In this document: positions 26,798-35,867 of the stretch, piece by piece | Layout of the letters: every line of letters starts with the position of its first letter | Position numbering within the stretch: the first letter of the stretch is position 1 | Source: Prevotella sp. | GTDB taxonomy: Bacteria > Bacteroidota > Bacteroidia > Bacteroidales > Bacteroidaceae | Direction: 5' to 3' | Assembly: GCA_017470055.1 (NCBI GenBank) | Contig: JAFUFD010000050.1 | Coordinates: 50,180-114,179 of the forward strand | Length of the DNA stretch: 64,000 nucleotides | The notes under the pieces: generated by a model | Databases searched by the model: none | What the model saw: only the letters and a program-made list of their open reading frames with translations | Told to the model about the DNA's origin: nothing | Made by a program: the position numbers and the translations under genes

Positions 26798-29341
26798 ATG
26801 AAGAAACTACTATCCGTACCACCTAATTTGGTGGAATGCTTTCACGAGATAACAGGATTGAGCAGGGATGAGTTTTTCTGTACCTGCGACCCGATAGGTC
26901 ATCGACTGGGCTCTGGTGGAGGTACCACATGGCTCCTGCAACAGGCTGCCAGTTGGTTGGGCGATGAGCGTAGTATCATTCTTCATGCAGGAGGGCAGAG
27001 CAAGCGTCTTCCCTCCTATGCCGTCAGTGGTAAGATACTGGCTCCTGTCCCAGTGTTTCGATGGGAGCGGGGACAACGGCTATCCCAGACACTGCTGGAC
27101 TTGCAGTTGCCACTTTATGAGCGGATGATGGAGGCTGCCCCAAAGCGGTTGCGTACCATGATAGTCAGTGGGGATGTGTATATCCGTGCCGCAGAGCGTA
27201 TCGGGCAGATTCCTGATGCCGATGTGGTGTGCTATGGCTTATGGCTCGATGCCTCTATTGCCAAGGACCATGGAGTGTTCGTGAGTGACCGGCGTACACC
27301 GAACATCTTGAAGATGATGTTGCAAAAGCCCAGTGTGGAGAAACTCTCTGAACTACTGAAAGACCATTTCTATCTGACTGACATCGGAATATGGCTATTG
27401 AGCGACCGTGCCTTGGAACTCTTGAAGAAACGGAGCACGACATCTGACGGTATCAGGGAATATGACCTATACAGTGAGTTCGGTTGTACTTTAGGCACTC
27501 ATCCTACAATCGACGATCCAGAACTGCATGAACTGACGGTCGCCATCGTTCCCCTGCCTGGAGGAGAGTTCTATCATTTCGGCACCTCTAAGGAGATGAT
27601 CTCCTCGACATTGGCGATACAGAATATCGTCAATGACCAACGGGAGATCATGCACCATGACAAGAAACCGCATCCCTCTATCTTTACGCAGAATGCGATT
27701 ACCCATTATCCGTTTACCTCGGAGAACACGAATATTTGGATTGAGAACAGTTATGTGGGTCCTCGTTGGCAATTGACGCATGACAATGTCGTGACAGGAG
27801 TGCCGGAGAATGACTGGGAGTTACGTCTGGAGCCAGGAGAGTGTATTGATGTCGTGCCAGTAGGGGAGAAAGACTATGAGGTGCGCCGTTATAGGATAGA
27901 CGAGGCAGTCAACAGCAATGAACTCGCTGAGCGTGCCAACCTCAGACGATTGTTTGCCCAACGGAAGGCTTTCCGTAAGGAGAACTGGAGTGCGATGGCG
28001 AAGAACTGGCAGCATAGCGTTTTTTATCAACTGGATTTGGACGATGCCGCCAAGGAGTTTGAGCAGATGAAGGTGGCAATGCCTCCAGTGCTCCCAGAGG
28101 ACGCACCTCTGTTGACTCGTATCCATGATGCGATGTTCCGTAACGACCAACAACGTGCTTTCTCCTTGTTGAGGGAGGGGCTGACAGACGGAGTGCTCGC
28201 CGAGAAACAGTCGCCACGGCTGTCTGTCTACCAAGACCAAATCGTATGGGGACGTTCTCCTGTACGCATTGACTTGGCAGGCGGTTGGACAGATACCCCG
28301 CCATATTGTCTGATGGAAGGCGGTAGCGTGGTGAATATCGCCATAGAGTTGAACGGACAGCCCCCTTTGCAGGCATACGTCAAGCCGTCGAGGGACTTCC
28401 GCATCGTGCTGCGTAGTATTGACCTTGGCGCCTCGGAGATGGTGGAGACCTATGAGCAGTTAGGCGATTTTATGCATGTGGGCTCTCCTTTCAGCATCCC
28501 CAAGGCGGCTCTCGCCCTGGCGGGCTTCCTGCCGCAGCTCTCAGTAGAGAGGTATCCGTCGCTCAAGGAGCAGTTGGAGGCTTTCGGCTGTGGCATCGAA
28601 CTGACACTGTTGTCGGCGATTCCTGCGGGGAGTGGACTGGGTACCAGTAGTATTCTCGCTGCTACCGTATTAGGTGCCGTCAGCGACTTCTGTTCTCTTG
28701 CCTGGGACAAGAACGAGATAGGCAAGCGTACTTTGGTGCTGGAGCAGTTGTTGACGACAGGTGGAGGCTGGCAAGACCAGTTCGGTGGCGTGCTGGGTGG
28801 TGTGAAACTATTGGAGACCACCCGTGGTTTCCAACAGAATCCCGTGGTTCGTTGGTTGCCTGATGACATCTTCACCCAACCGGAATACCAGTCCTGTCAT
28901 CTGCTTTATTATACTGGTGTTACCCGCACGGCAAAGAAGATTCTTGCGGAGATTGTGCGCCGTATGTTCCTTAACCAGCATGAGCAGTTGTTGCAACTGC
29001 GTGCCATGAAGGCACATTCGTTAGACTTGTACGAGGCGATACAACGGCATGACTTCGTGGAGATGGGACGACTGATTCGTAAGACATGGCAGCAGAACCA
29101 GTTGATAGACAGTGGTACCAATCCTGACAGCGTACGTCGTATCACGGATATGATTGACGATCTGTGTCATGGTTATAAACTACCAGGAGCAGGTGGCGGA
29201 GGCTATCTGTATATGGTGGCAAAAGACCCGGAGGCGGCAGCCCGTATCAAGCAGACTATTCTGCAGCATGAGCAGAACCCCAATGCCCGCTTCGTGGATA
29301 TGTCACTGAGTAAGAAAGGACTGCAGATTAGTAGGAGTTGA
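26798..29341 (+). CDS. fkp: Bifunctional L-fucokinase / L-fucose-1-P guanylyltransferase
   Basis: 847 residues. The N-terminal half is a nucleotidylyltransferase with HAGGQSKRLPSYAVSGK (63-79). The C-terminal part (from about 484) is a GHMP kinase with VRIDLAGGWTDTPPYC and the ATP loop IPAGSGLGTSS (about 608-618). In Bacteroides Fkp makes GDP-fucose from exogenous fucose for capsule and glycoprotein fucosylation. This protein is somewhat shorter than the approximately 950 residues of the Bacteroides enzyme. It overlaps the GSCFA gene by four bases. Confidence 0.88.
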   Translation: MKKLLSVPPNLVECFHEITGLSRDEFFCTCDPIGHRLGSGGGTTWLLQQAASWLGDERSIILHAGGQSKRLPSYAVSGKILAPVPVFRWERGQRLSQTLLDLQLPLYERMMEAAPKRLRTMIVSGDVYIRAAERIGQIPDADVVCYGLWLDASIAKDHGVFVSDRRTPNILKMMLQKPSVEKLSELLKDHFYLTDIGIWLLSDRALELLKKRSTTSDGIREYDLYSEFGCTLGTHPTIDDPELHELTVAIVPLPGGEFYHFGTSKEMISSTLAIQNIVNDQREIMHHDKKPHPSIFTQNAITHYPFTSENTNIWIENSYVGPRWQLTHDNVVTGVPENDWELRLEPGECIDVVPVGEKDYEVRRYRIDEAVNSNELAERANLRRLFAQRKAFRKENWSAMAKNWQHSVFYQLDLDDAAKEFEQMKVAMPPVLPEDAPLLTRIHDAMFRNDQQRAFSLLREGLTDGVLAEKQSPRLSVYQDQIVWGRSPVRIDLAGGWTDTPPYCLMEGGSVVNIAIELNGQPPLQAYVKPSRDFRIVLRSIDLGASEMVETYEQLGDFMHVGSPFSIPKAALALAGFLPQLSVERYPSLKEQLEAFGCGIELTLLSAIPAGSGLGTSSILAATVLGAVSDFCSLAWDKNEIGKRTLVLEQLLTTGGGWQDQFGGVLGGVKLLETTRGFQQNPVVRWLPDDIFTQPEYQSCHLLYYTGVTRTAKKILAEIVRRMFLNQHEQLLQLRAMKAHSLDLYEAIQRHDFVEMGRLIRKTWQQNQLIDSGTNPDSVRRITDMIDDLCHGYKLPGAGGGGYLYMVAKDPEAAARIKQTILQHEQNPNARFVDMSLSKKGLQISRS

Positions 29342-30141
29342 CGATGGAATTCCGTACTCAGGTGAAGATTGACCGTCCAGGTTTCCAGATAGAACCGATG
29401 GAGTCGATGCTGTTGGTGGGCTCTTGTTTTGCCGACCATATCGGTCGTCGCTTCGTGGAAGATAAGTTTCAGGCCGTCGTCAATCCCTTCGGAGTGATGT
29501 ATAACCCAGCCTCTATCCTCCATACTATCCAACGGGTGGAGACGGCTCCCCGTATCGTGTTCCTGACCTTGGGCACCAACCATGTCTACCGTCTGAAGGA
29601 GACGGGAGAGATTGTGGACAATTGTGAGAAACGTCCCCACAACCTCTTCCAGGAAGAGGAACTGACGGTGACGGAGTGTGCCGACTATCTGCGGCAAGCG
29701 GTGGAACTCCTCAAGGAGCGTAACCCCGAGGTGCAGGTGGTGCTGACGGTCAGCCCTATCCGTTATCGCAAGTACGGTTTCCATGGCAGCCAGTTGTCAA
29801 AAGCGACCTTGTTGCTTGCCGCCCATCAACTGATGGAGGTAGAGGGGGTGTCCTATTTCCCTGCCTATGAGATAGTCAATGATGAGTTGCGGGACTATCG
29901 TTTCTATGCCGCCGATATGCTGCATCCCTCCGAGCAGGCAGTGGACTATATCTGGGAACGGCTCTCCGAGACCTATTTCAGTGAGGCGACAAAGCAGTTC
30001 CTGATGGAGTGGCATCCCATCAAACAGGCATTGGAACACAAGCCTTTCCACCCTTATTCTGCCGATTACAAGGCTTTCATGGATAAAACTATGTTAAAAG
30101 TAACTGAGTTACAAAAGAAATATCCTACCTTTGTACTATGA
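29338..30141 (+). CDS. GSCFA domain protein
   Basis: 267 residues, beginning a few residues before the name-giving GSCFADHIGRRF motif, then NPFGVMYNP and a C-terminal DMLHPSEQAVDYIWERL with the D-x-x-H pair. This is an SGNH-hydrolase-like fold; the Ser in GSCFA and the DxxH would form the active site. Physiological substrate unknown; polysaccharide deacetylation or acylation is a reasonable guess given the operon. Overlaps fkp and murF/alr by four bases each. Confidence 0.9.
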   Translation: MTMEFRTQVKIDRPGFQIEPMESMLLVGSCFADHIGRRFVEDKFQAVVNPFGVMYNPASILHTIQRVETAPRIVFLTLGTNHVYRLKETGEIVDNCEKRPHNLFQEEELTVTECADYLRQAVELLKERNPEVQVVLTVSPIRYRKYGFHGSQLSKATLLLAAHQLMEVEGVSYFPAYEIVNDELRDYRFYAADMLHPSEQAVDYIWERLSETYFSEATKQFLMEWHPIKQALEHKPFHPYSADYKAFMDKTMLKVTELQKKYPTFVL

Positions 30142-32654
30142 TTTACACCATTGAGAAGATAACGACGCTCATTGGAGCGCGTCGCATCGGCTCTGCTGAT
30201 GCGAGAATAGGATGGCTGTTGACAGACAGTCGTTCTTTGTGTTTCCCTGAGGAGACCCTGTTTTTCGCCTTACGCTCTCAGCGTAATGACGGGCATAAGT
30301 ATATTGACGACCTGTATCGCCGTGGAGTAAGAAACTTTGTGGTAAGCCAGGAAGGCGTTAAAGAGTTAAGGAGTCAGAGTGTGAAGCCGATGGAGGATGC
30401 CAACTTCCTCATCGTCCCCTCTCCTTTAGAGGCACTGCAGCGCCTTGCCGAGCGTCATCGTGACGAGTTCGACATCCCCGTGGTGGGTATCACGGGCTCT
30501 AACGGCAAGACGATGGTCAAGGAATGGCTGTTCCAGTTATTGTCGCCCCAGATGGTGGTGACCCGCTCGCCCCGTAGTTATAACTCGCAGATTGGTGTGC
30601 CTCTCTCCGTATGGCTCTTGGATGAGCAGACGGAGGTGGGTGTCTTCGAGGCGGGTATCAGTGAGCCGGGCGAGATGCAGTCGCTGCATGACATCATCCA
30701 GCCCAGCATTGGTGTGCTGACCTCCTTAGGGAATGCCCATCAGAAGAATTTCCGCTCGTTGGACGAGAAATGCATGGAGAAACTGCAACTCTTCCATGGA
30801 GCGAAGGTGATCGCCTATGATAGCGATAACGACGCCATCAGCCGTTGCATCCGACGTTCTGGCTATAAGGGCGAGAAGATAGGATGGAGCCGTGAGAACC
30901 AGTCTGCGCCATTGTTTATCTCTGGTGTCTCTAATATGTCTAGTACTCCTAGTTCTGCTAGTATCACTAGTTCTACTAAGATTTCATATACCTATCAAGG
31001 CATCCGTGCGGAATACCACCTCCCGTTTATCGATGAGGCTTCGGTAGAGTGCTCTTTTGCCTGTGCCGCCATCGCCCTTTACCTCGGTGTGACTCCAGCG
31101 GATCTGGATGCCCGTATGGCGAAGTTGGAGCCTGTCGCCATGCGTCTGGAGGTCAAGGAGGGACAGCATGGCTGCACCCTCATCAACGACTCCTATAACT
31201 CAGATGTCAACTCCTTGGATATCGCCCTCGACTTCATGAATCGCCGTCCAGATCCTCGTGGTCGTCGGCATACACTGATACTCAGTGATATCCAGCAGAC
31301 GGGAATGGAGAAGGCGGCGCTTTATCAGGAGGTCAGCGACCTGTGTTTGAAGCGTGGCATCGACCGTCTGATAGGTATCGGCACCTCCATCCAGCGGCAT
31401 GCCGAGGTGATAGCCGTTGCCGATAAGGCGTTCTTCCCCAGCGTTGAGCAGTTTGTGGCAAGCGATTTGTTCCGTAGTCTGCATGATGAGGTCATTCTCC
31501 TGAAAGGTGCCCGTGTCTTCGGTTTCGACCATCTGACGGAACTGCTGGAGCAGAAAGTGCATGAGACGATTCTGGAAGTCAACCTTAATGCGGTGGTGGA
31601 TAACCTTAATTTCTACCGCTCGTTCCTCAAGCCAGAGACGAAGTTGGTGTGCATGGTCAAGGCGGATGCCTATGGCGCAGGCGCTATCGAGGTGGCAAAG
31701 ACGCTACAAGATCATCGTGTCGACTACCTTGCGGTCGCTGTCGCCGATGAGGGAGTGACCCTCCGTCGCAACGGCATCACCCAGAATATCATGATCATGA
31801 ATCCTGAGATGACTGCCTTCAAGACGATGTTCGACTACGACCTGGAGCCTGAGGTCTATTCCTTCCGACTGATGGATGCGTTGATCCATGCGGCGGAGAA
31901 GGAGGGTATCACAGGATGGCCCGTACATATCAAACTCGATACGGGTATGCATCGACTCGGCTTCGACCCGGAGAAGGAAATCGATGAGGTGATCGACCGA
32001 CTGAAACGGCAGAATGCCATCATTCCCCGTTCGGTATTCTCCCATTTCGTGGGCTCCGATAGTGATGACTTCGACAATTTCTCCTCGATGCAGTTCGAGA
32101 AATTCGATGTGGCAAGCAAGAAACTGCAGGCAGCCTTCTCACATAAGATACTGCGGCATATGGATAACTCCGCAGCCATCGAGCACTTCCCAGAGCGACA
32201 GATGGATATGTGTCGCCTCGGACTGGGGCTCTATGGTGTCGATCCTCGTGACAACCGCATGCTGCATACTGTCAGCACCCTCAAGACCACCATCCTGCAA
32301 CTCCGTCATGTTCCCAAGGAGGAGACGGTGGGCTATAGCCGTAAGGGCATCCTGACTCGTGACTCTGTCATTGCCGCTATCCCTATCGGCTATGCCGACG
32401 GACTGAACCGCCACTTGGGACGTGGCGCCTGCTATTGTCTGGTCAACGGCAAGAAAGCACCTTATGTCGGTAATATCTGTATGGATGTCGCCATGATTGA
32501 CGTGACGGATATCGACTGTCGGGAAGGTGACAGCGTGGAGATCTTCGGTGAGCATCTGCCCGTGACCGTCCTCTCGGATATCCTCGATACCATCCCTTAT
32601 GAGGTGCTGACAGGTGTCAGCGGTCGTGTGAAGAAGGTGTATTACCAGGATTAA
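30138..32654 (+). CDS. Fused MurF ligase and alanine racemase
   Basis: 838 residues. The N-terminal part is UDP-MurNAc-tripeptide:D-Ala-D-Ala ligase (ATP loop GITGSNGKTMVKEWL, about 118-132). The C-terminal part from about 475 is a fold-III alanine racemase with the PLP lysine in CMVKADAYGAGA (about 505-517) and GYSRKGIL. The fusion, known in Bacteroidetes, joins supply of D-Ala with its use in peptidoglycan synthesis. A Ser/Thr-rich stretch at about 262-284 (SNMSSTPSSASITSSTKIS) looks like a low-complexity insertion within MurF. Last gene of the operon; a hairpin overlaps the stop codon. Confidence 0.94.
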   Translation: MIYTIEKITTLIGARRIGSADARIGWLLTDSRSLCFPEETLFFALRSQRNDGHKYIDDLYRRGVRNFVVSQEGVKELRSQSVKPMEDANFLIVPSPLEALQRLAERHRDEFDIPVVGITGSNGKTMVKEWLFQLLSPQMVVTRSPRSYNSQIGVPLSVWLLDEQTEVGVFEAGISEPGEMQSLHDIIQPSIGVLTSLGNAHQKNFRSLDEKCMEKLQLFHGAKVIAYDSDNDAISRCIRRSGYKGEKIGWSRENQSAPLFISGVSNMSSTPSSASITSSTKISYTYQGIRAEYHLPFIDEASVECSFACAAIALYLGVTPADLDARMAKLEPVAMRLEVKEGQHGCTLINDSYNSDVNSLDIALDFMNRRPDPRGRRHTLILSDIQQTGMEKAALYQEVSDLCLKRGIDRLIGIGTSIQRHAEVIAVADKAFFPSVEQFVASDLFRSLHDEVILLKGARVFGFDHLTELLEQKVHETILEVNLNAVVDNLNFYRSFLKPETKLVCMVKADAYGAGAIEVAKTLQDHRVDYLAVAVADEGVTLRRNGITQNIMIMNPEMTAFKTMFDYDLEPEVYSFRLMDALIHAAEKEGITGWPVHIKLDTGMHRLGFDPEKEIDEVIDRLKRQNAIIPRSVFSHFVGSDSDDFDNFSSMQFEKFDVASKKLQAAFSHKILRHMDNSAAIEHFPERQMDMCRLGLGLYGVDPRDNRMLHTVSTLKTTILQLRHVPKEETVGYSRKGILTRDSVIAAIPIGYADGLNRHLGRGACYCLVNGKKAPYVGNICMDVAMIDVTDIDCREGDSVEIFGEHLPVTVLSDILDTIPYEVLTGVSGRVKKVYYQD

Positions 32655-32670
32655 TCAGTCCTGGTAATAC
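32639..32670 (+). terminator. Terminator of the yfhO-fkp-GSCFA-murF/alr operon
   Basis: Perfect 12-bp stem GTATTACCAGGA / TCCTGGTAATAC with an 8-base loop that contains the TAA stop of murF/alr, followed by ATTTTCC. The stem includes the last codons of the gene. Confidence 0.7.
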
Positions 32671-32893
32671 ATTTTCCATCTTAATAAAGCCTCGATATAA
32701 TATATCTGCCTCAGACAAATCTCCCTGTTGATTACTATATACACGGTTCAGTACATCCTGCAAATCATGTTTTATGAAGCGTAAATTACGCAATTATTTT
32801 GACTTATCCAAAAGTTATGTTGTTATTAACATAATATAATTTTTAAAGTACTCACATCCTTCATAAGGGTGTAACATTAACGTTTAAGTATTC
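32671..32893. other. Intergenic region with weak gene remnant
   Basis: On the minus strand a frame of 58 codons (32793 to 32617, no ATG; RFIKHDLQDVLNRVY, GDLSEADILYRGFIKMENV) looks protein-like but starts right after a stop and runs into the 3' end of murF/alr. It may be the end of a lost gene. Bases 32871-32890 are identical to 37068-37087. Otherwise AT-rich. Confidence 0.3.
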
Positions 32894-33589
32894 TCACAGT
32901 GTCTGTAATTTCACACCGATAGACAGACCGATGATGTCTTTCAGCGGTATGCTATGCTCCAGGAATTTCGCACGGATATATAGATCGCATGACCCCAACT
33001 CGTAGAAAAGAGAGATGCTCTTGGCATATTTGCGGCGATTACTTGGTATCTCCCAGGTGATGCGTTGACCCAAGGCTATGTTCAGGCGGAATTTCGTGGA
33101 CATGAACTCATAGTATTTGTCTGGATAGCGATTGGGTTGACTCTTCCAGAACTCATGCCCATAGACCGTGTTGATGTAGAGGCTGGCAGTGAGTGGACTG
33201 AATGTCCAGCCTCGTTTCAGAATGCCTGTCGAAGAGTCATGTGGACCCGATATGTGCAAGTCCCAGGGGATATAGTTCTCTTTCAGTGTCATCGTCACTT
33301 TCCCTCGTGTACTCTTATCCTTGGGAATATAGCCAATCAGCAGGTGCGTCTCCCATTGTCTGCGTTTTCCATAGCCCCAGCCGAAGCCCGCAGAGACGAT
33401 GCCCATATTGCCTGCATTCTGAATGACAAATTGATTGGGGATGAGCGATGCCCATCGTCGCTGGCGCAGTTCAACACGATGCCTGTAGGTGTCGCTCTCC
33501 TGGTTGACCACATCGATACTGTCCCCAGCCGCAACGGTAGCCGTCTGTAGCAGCAACCCAATACTAATAACGAATCTGTTCCATCTCAT
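32894..33589 (-). CDS. Exported beta-rich protein, possible outer-membrane barrel
   Basis: 231 residues with a signal peptide (RFVISIGLLLQTATVAAG). The mature part alternates polar and aromatic residues (NMGIVSAGFGWGYGKR, ASLYINTVYGHEFW, SISLFYELGSCDLYIRAKF), as expected for a small outer-membrane beta-barrel. It overlaps the metallophosphoesterase gene by 26 bases. No named family recognised. Confidence 0.65.
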   Translation of the reverse strand: MRWNRFVISIGLLLQTATVAAGDSIDVVNQESDTYRHRVELRQRRWASLIPNQFVIQNAGNMGIVSAGFGWGYGKRRQWETHLLIGYIPKDKSTRGKVTMTLKENYIPWDLHISGPHDSSTGILKRGWTFSPLTASLYINTVYGHEFWKSQPNRYPDKYYEFMSTKFRLNIALGQRITWEIPSNRRKYAKSISLFYELGSCDLYIRAKFLEHSIPLKDIIGLSIGVKLQTL

Positions 33590-34376
33590 AGCCGTCAGGG
33601 GTTATAGTCATGATACGATAGTTGCGATGTTCGGCACAGTCGATGCCGTAGAAGATAAGGTCATCATCATAGAGACTTCCAACGTTATCCCCGTGGCAAT
33701 GTCCATAGACACAGCACATGAGACCGGGCATGAACTCCAGATAGAGCCGAAACGCCTTTGCCACATTATTGTTAAACTGGTCGCTGTAGGGTGGAGCGTG
33801 CATCACCACGACAGTGCGGTCGAATCGATCCGAGTCACGTGCCATCTCCTCCTCCATGTAGTCGAAATTCGGCACGGCAGCCGTGTGGTCATACTCCGTG
33901 GCATTGGTGTTCAGGCAGACAAATTTCACACGTGCCACAATGAAACTGAAATCCATTTCACCATACATCACATAGTACGTCTGGTCGCCAGTACCGAGGA
34001 AATCGTGGTTCCCGATCAAGGCTACATACGGCATGCGCAGTTCATTCAGAAGGTCACGTGACCACTCAAACTCTTTCGTTGTCCCCGTATCTGTCAGGTC
34101 GCCACAGTGAATCACAAAGTCGATATCCTTTCGGCGATTGATGTCTGCTATCTCATCCCGTGCGTCCGAGTGCCACAGATGCGTGTCGCTGATGAAAGCC
34201 ACTCGTAGCGTTTCTTTTCCCGAGAGCGATTGCTCTATCGTGCTTATCCGCTTGGCATTGATGCCCGTCTCACCGTCGAAATGCACATCATACGGATGCG
34301 TCTGGAACACATCGCCGCATGATGTTAAAAGAAACAGCAGCAGAGGCAGCAGGATCCTGTTGTTGATCTTAGTCAT
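33564..34376 (-). CDS. Calcineurin-like metallophosphoesterase lipoprotein
   Basis: 270 residues from ATG 34376, which gives a lipoprotein signal (ILLPLLLFLLTSC). Metal-binding motifs: AFISDTHL, HCGDLTD, ALIGNHD, VVVMHAPPY and CCVYGHCHG, the complete five-block set of calcineurin-like phosphoesterases. It would be an envelope-anchored phosphatase or phosphodiesterase; substrate unknown. It follows the DUF4421 gene by 25 bases. Confidence 0.88.
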   Translation of the reverse strand: MTKINNRILLPLLLFLLTSCGDVFQTHPYDVHFDGETGINAKRISTIEQSLSGKETLRVAFISDTHLWHSDARDEIADINRRKDIDFVIHCGDLTDTGTTKEFEWSRDLLNELRMPYVALIGNHDFLGTGDQTYYVMYGEMDFSFIVARVKFVCLNTNATEYDHTAAVPNFDYMEEEMARDSDRFDRTVVVMHAPPYSDQFNNNVAKAFRLYLEFMPGLMCCVYGHCHGDNVGSLYDDDLIFYGIDCAEHRNYRIMTITPDGYEMEQIRY

Positions 34377-34401
34377 AAGCCTATATAGTTTATACAATTA
34401 T

Positions 34402-35436
34402 CTACAATCGAATACCGAAAAACAAGCGAGCGCGCCACTTGCGGTAGTTGATGTCAATATCCTTGTCGCCCAGTAGCGAGTTGGTCATCACCAGGGTGGC
34501 ACCAGTGAAATACTTCTCTCCGAAGTTGCGCACGATGGCGGCACGCTCGGCAAGGATGAGGTCAGGAAACTTCGTTGCCATGTTGCGCCGCTCCCCATCC
34601 ACCTTGATGTTGTTGCGGTTACTGATAACGAGTGTGGGCAGAGCCGAGAGGTGTATCAGCCAGCCATTGCCCACGACGAGGTTGTAACCATAGCCACCGC
34701 CGATACCCAGATGACCAACGTAGATACGGTAGTCGGGCATGCGCTCCGACTTTTTCTCACCTGCCGTCAGACTGCCTCCGAGGAAAGAGAGACCTACCAG
34801 CCAAGAGCCTGCCGAGCGTTTCTGGACATAACTCTGTGTGAAGGCGGCAGGGTAAGAGAAACGTCGCCCATTGAAAGCGTAATAGGCGTTGATGGTGAGC
34901 ATTTTCATGTCCAACACGCCTTTCTGCATGAAATACTCATCGCCATTGATGGTGACAGTGCCAGAGAGTGTCGTCGATGACTGATAGGCAATGTCCACGC
35001 CATATCGGTTGCTGTAAGCATTGAGGTTCAGTTCGTAGTCTTTGTAGTGTCCGAGGATTTTACCAGGGTTCAGTGCCAGTCCTGCACTGATACCATAATA
35101 ACTGGCTCCAATGCTCAGCGTCGCCTTGTTGTCGGTACTGACATCGCTGCCACCCTCATATCCACCTCTTCGCCCCTTTACGCGAAATGCCGAGCCACTG
35201 ACATTGCCTCGTACTTTCAGCGTCAGCCGTGAGTGGGGCCTGCCGATGTAGGCAGTGTCGTATGACGCCTTGTTGTATCTCGCCAAAAGCGCGCTGTCCA
35301 CACGTGCCGCCATGATGTCACGCCAGGTGTCCTCAGGGCACTGGGTGGCACCAATGGCACAGAGCCGCTCCTGCTCTCTACATCCCGTACAAAGTAATAG
35401 TACTGTTATGGTCGTACTAATTAATAGTTTTCGCAT
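34402..35436 (-). CDS. DUF4421 family envelope protein
   Basis: 344 residues. The N-terminal signal has a lipobox-like Cys (STTITVLLLCTGC). The sequence DTAYIGRPHSRLTLKVRGN, then ASYYGISAGLALNPG and SNRYGVDIAYQ match the DUF4421 pattern, a Bacteroidetes family that looks like an outer-membrane barrel. Function unknown. First of three genes in one direction (DUF4421, phosphoesterase, barrel-like protein). Confidence 0.8.
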   Translation of the reverse strand: MRKLLISTTITVLLLCTGCREQERLCAIGATQCPEDTWRDIMAARVDSALLARYNKASYDTAYIGRPHSRLTLKVRGNVSGSAFRVKGRRGGYEGGSDVSTDNKATLSIGASYYGISAGLALNPGKILGHYKDYELNLNAYSNRYGVDIAYQSSTTLSGTVTINGDEYFMQKGVLDMKMLTINAYYAFNGRRFSYPAAFTQSYVQKRSAGSWLVGLSFLGGSLTAGEKKSERMPDYRIYVGHLGIGGGYGYNLVVGNGWLIHLSALPTLVISNRNNIKVDGERRNMATKFPDLILAERAAIVRNFGEKYFTGATLVMTNSLLGDKDIDINYRKWRARLFFGIRL

Positions 35437-35519
35437 TTCTGGTTCGAATCACTAAAACTCGACCACAAAAATACACAAAACTCATGAAATCACCAAATTT
35501 ATTTGGAATTTTCATGGGT

Positions 35520-35744
35520 TCAGCAACCGCCAGCCGATATCGACATGGACGGCAAGTTGTTCACGTCCTTACCTACGAAGAAGGTCTCGCCCTTCTCATT
35601 TGTCATGGTGCGTACTTCACTGAACATCTCGTTCTTGAAAACTTGAATCTTTGTTTTTCCATTGTTTTTTGTCTCATATTTTATTTGATTTTGCCACATC
35701 ACCTTCAATTTTCCCCGATTTCTTGTTCTGGCAAGCGATTTCAT
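35520..35744 (-). pseudogene. Truncated phage-type antirepressor (BRO-N) fragment
   Basis: The middle, TKIQVFKNEMFSEVRTMTN followed by EKGETFFVGKDV, is the start of a BRO-N domain, but after GKDV the frame reads NNLPSMSISAGGC and stops, so most of the domain and the rest of the protein are missing. The 35 residues before it are not part of the family. Probably debris of a mobile element. Confidence 0.65.
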
Positions 35745-35813
35745 CGGTTTCTTGCTTTTGCAAGCGACTTTTCGTTGTCATCGACGAAATCGCTTGCAAA
35801 AGCAAAAGAATTA
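35731..35813. repeat. Interlocked inverted repeats
   Basis: GCAAGCGATTTC near 35731 pairs with GAAATCGCTTGC near 35791, and CTTTTGCAAGCGA near 35754 pairs with TCGCTTGCAAAAG near 35797. The same GCAAGCGA core occurs three times in alternating orientation, so alternative hairpins are possible. It lies directly upstream of the BRO-N fragment. Confidence 0.55.
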
Positions 35814-35833
35814 TTCTACACTAACTCAGAAAC

Positions 35834-35867
35834 AAAACAACGCTCCCTTTTCTGGGAACGTTGTTTT
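35834..35867. terminator. Bidirectional terminator after the propeptide-like lipoprotein gene
   Basis: Stem AAAACAACG-TCCC / GGGA-ACGTTGTTTT with loop TTTTCT. The distal T-run overlaps the TAA stop of the lipoprotein gene. Confidence 0.7.
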
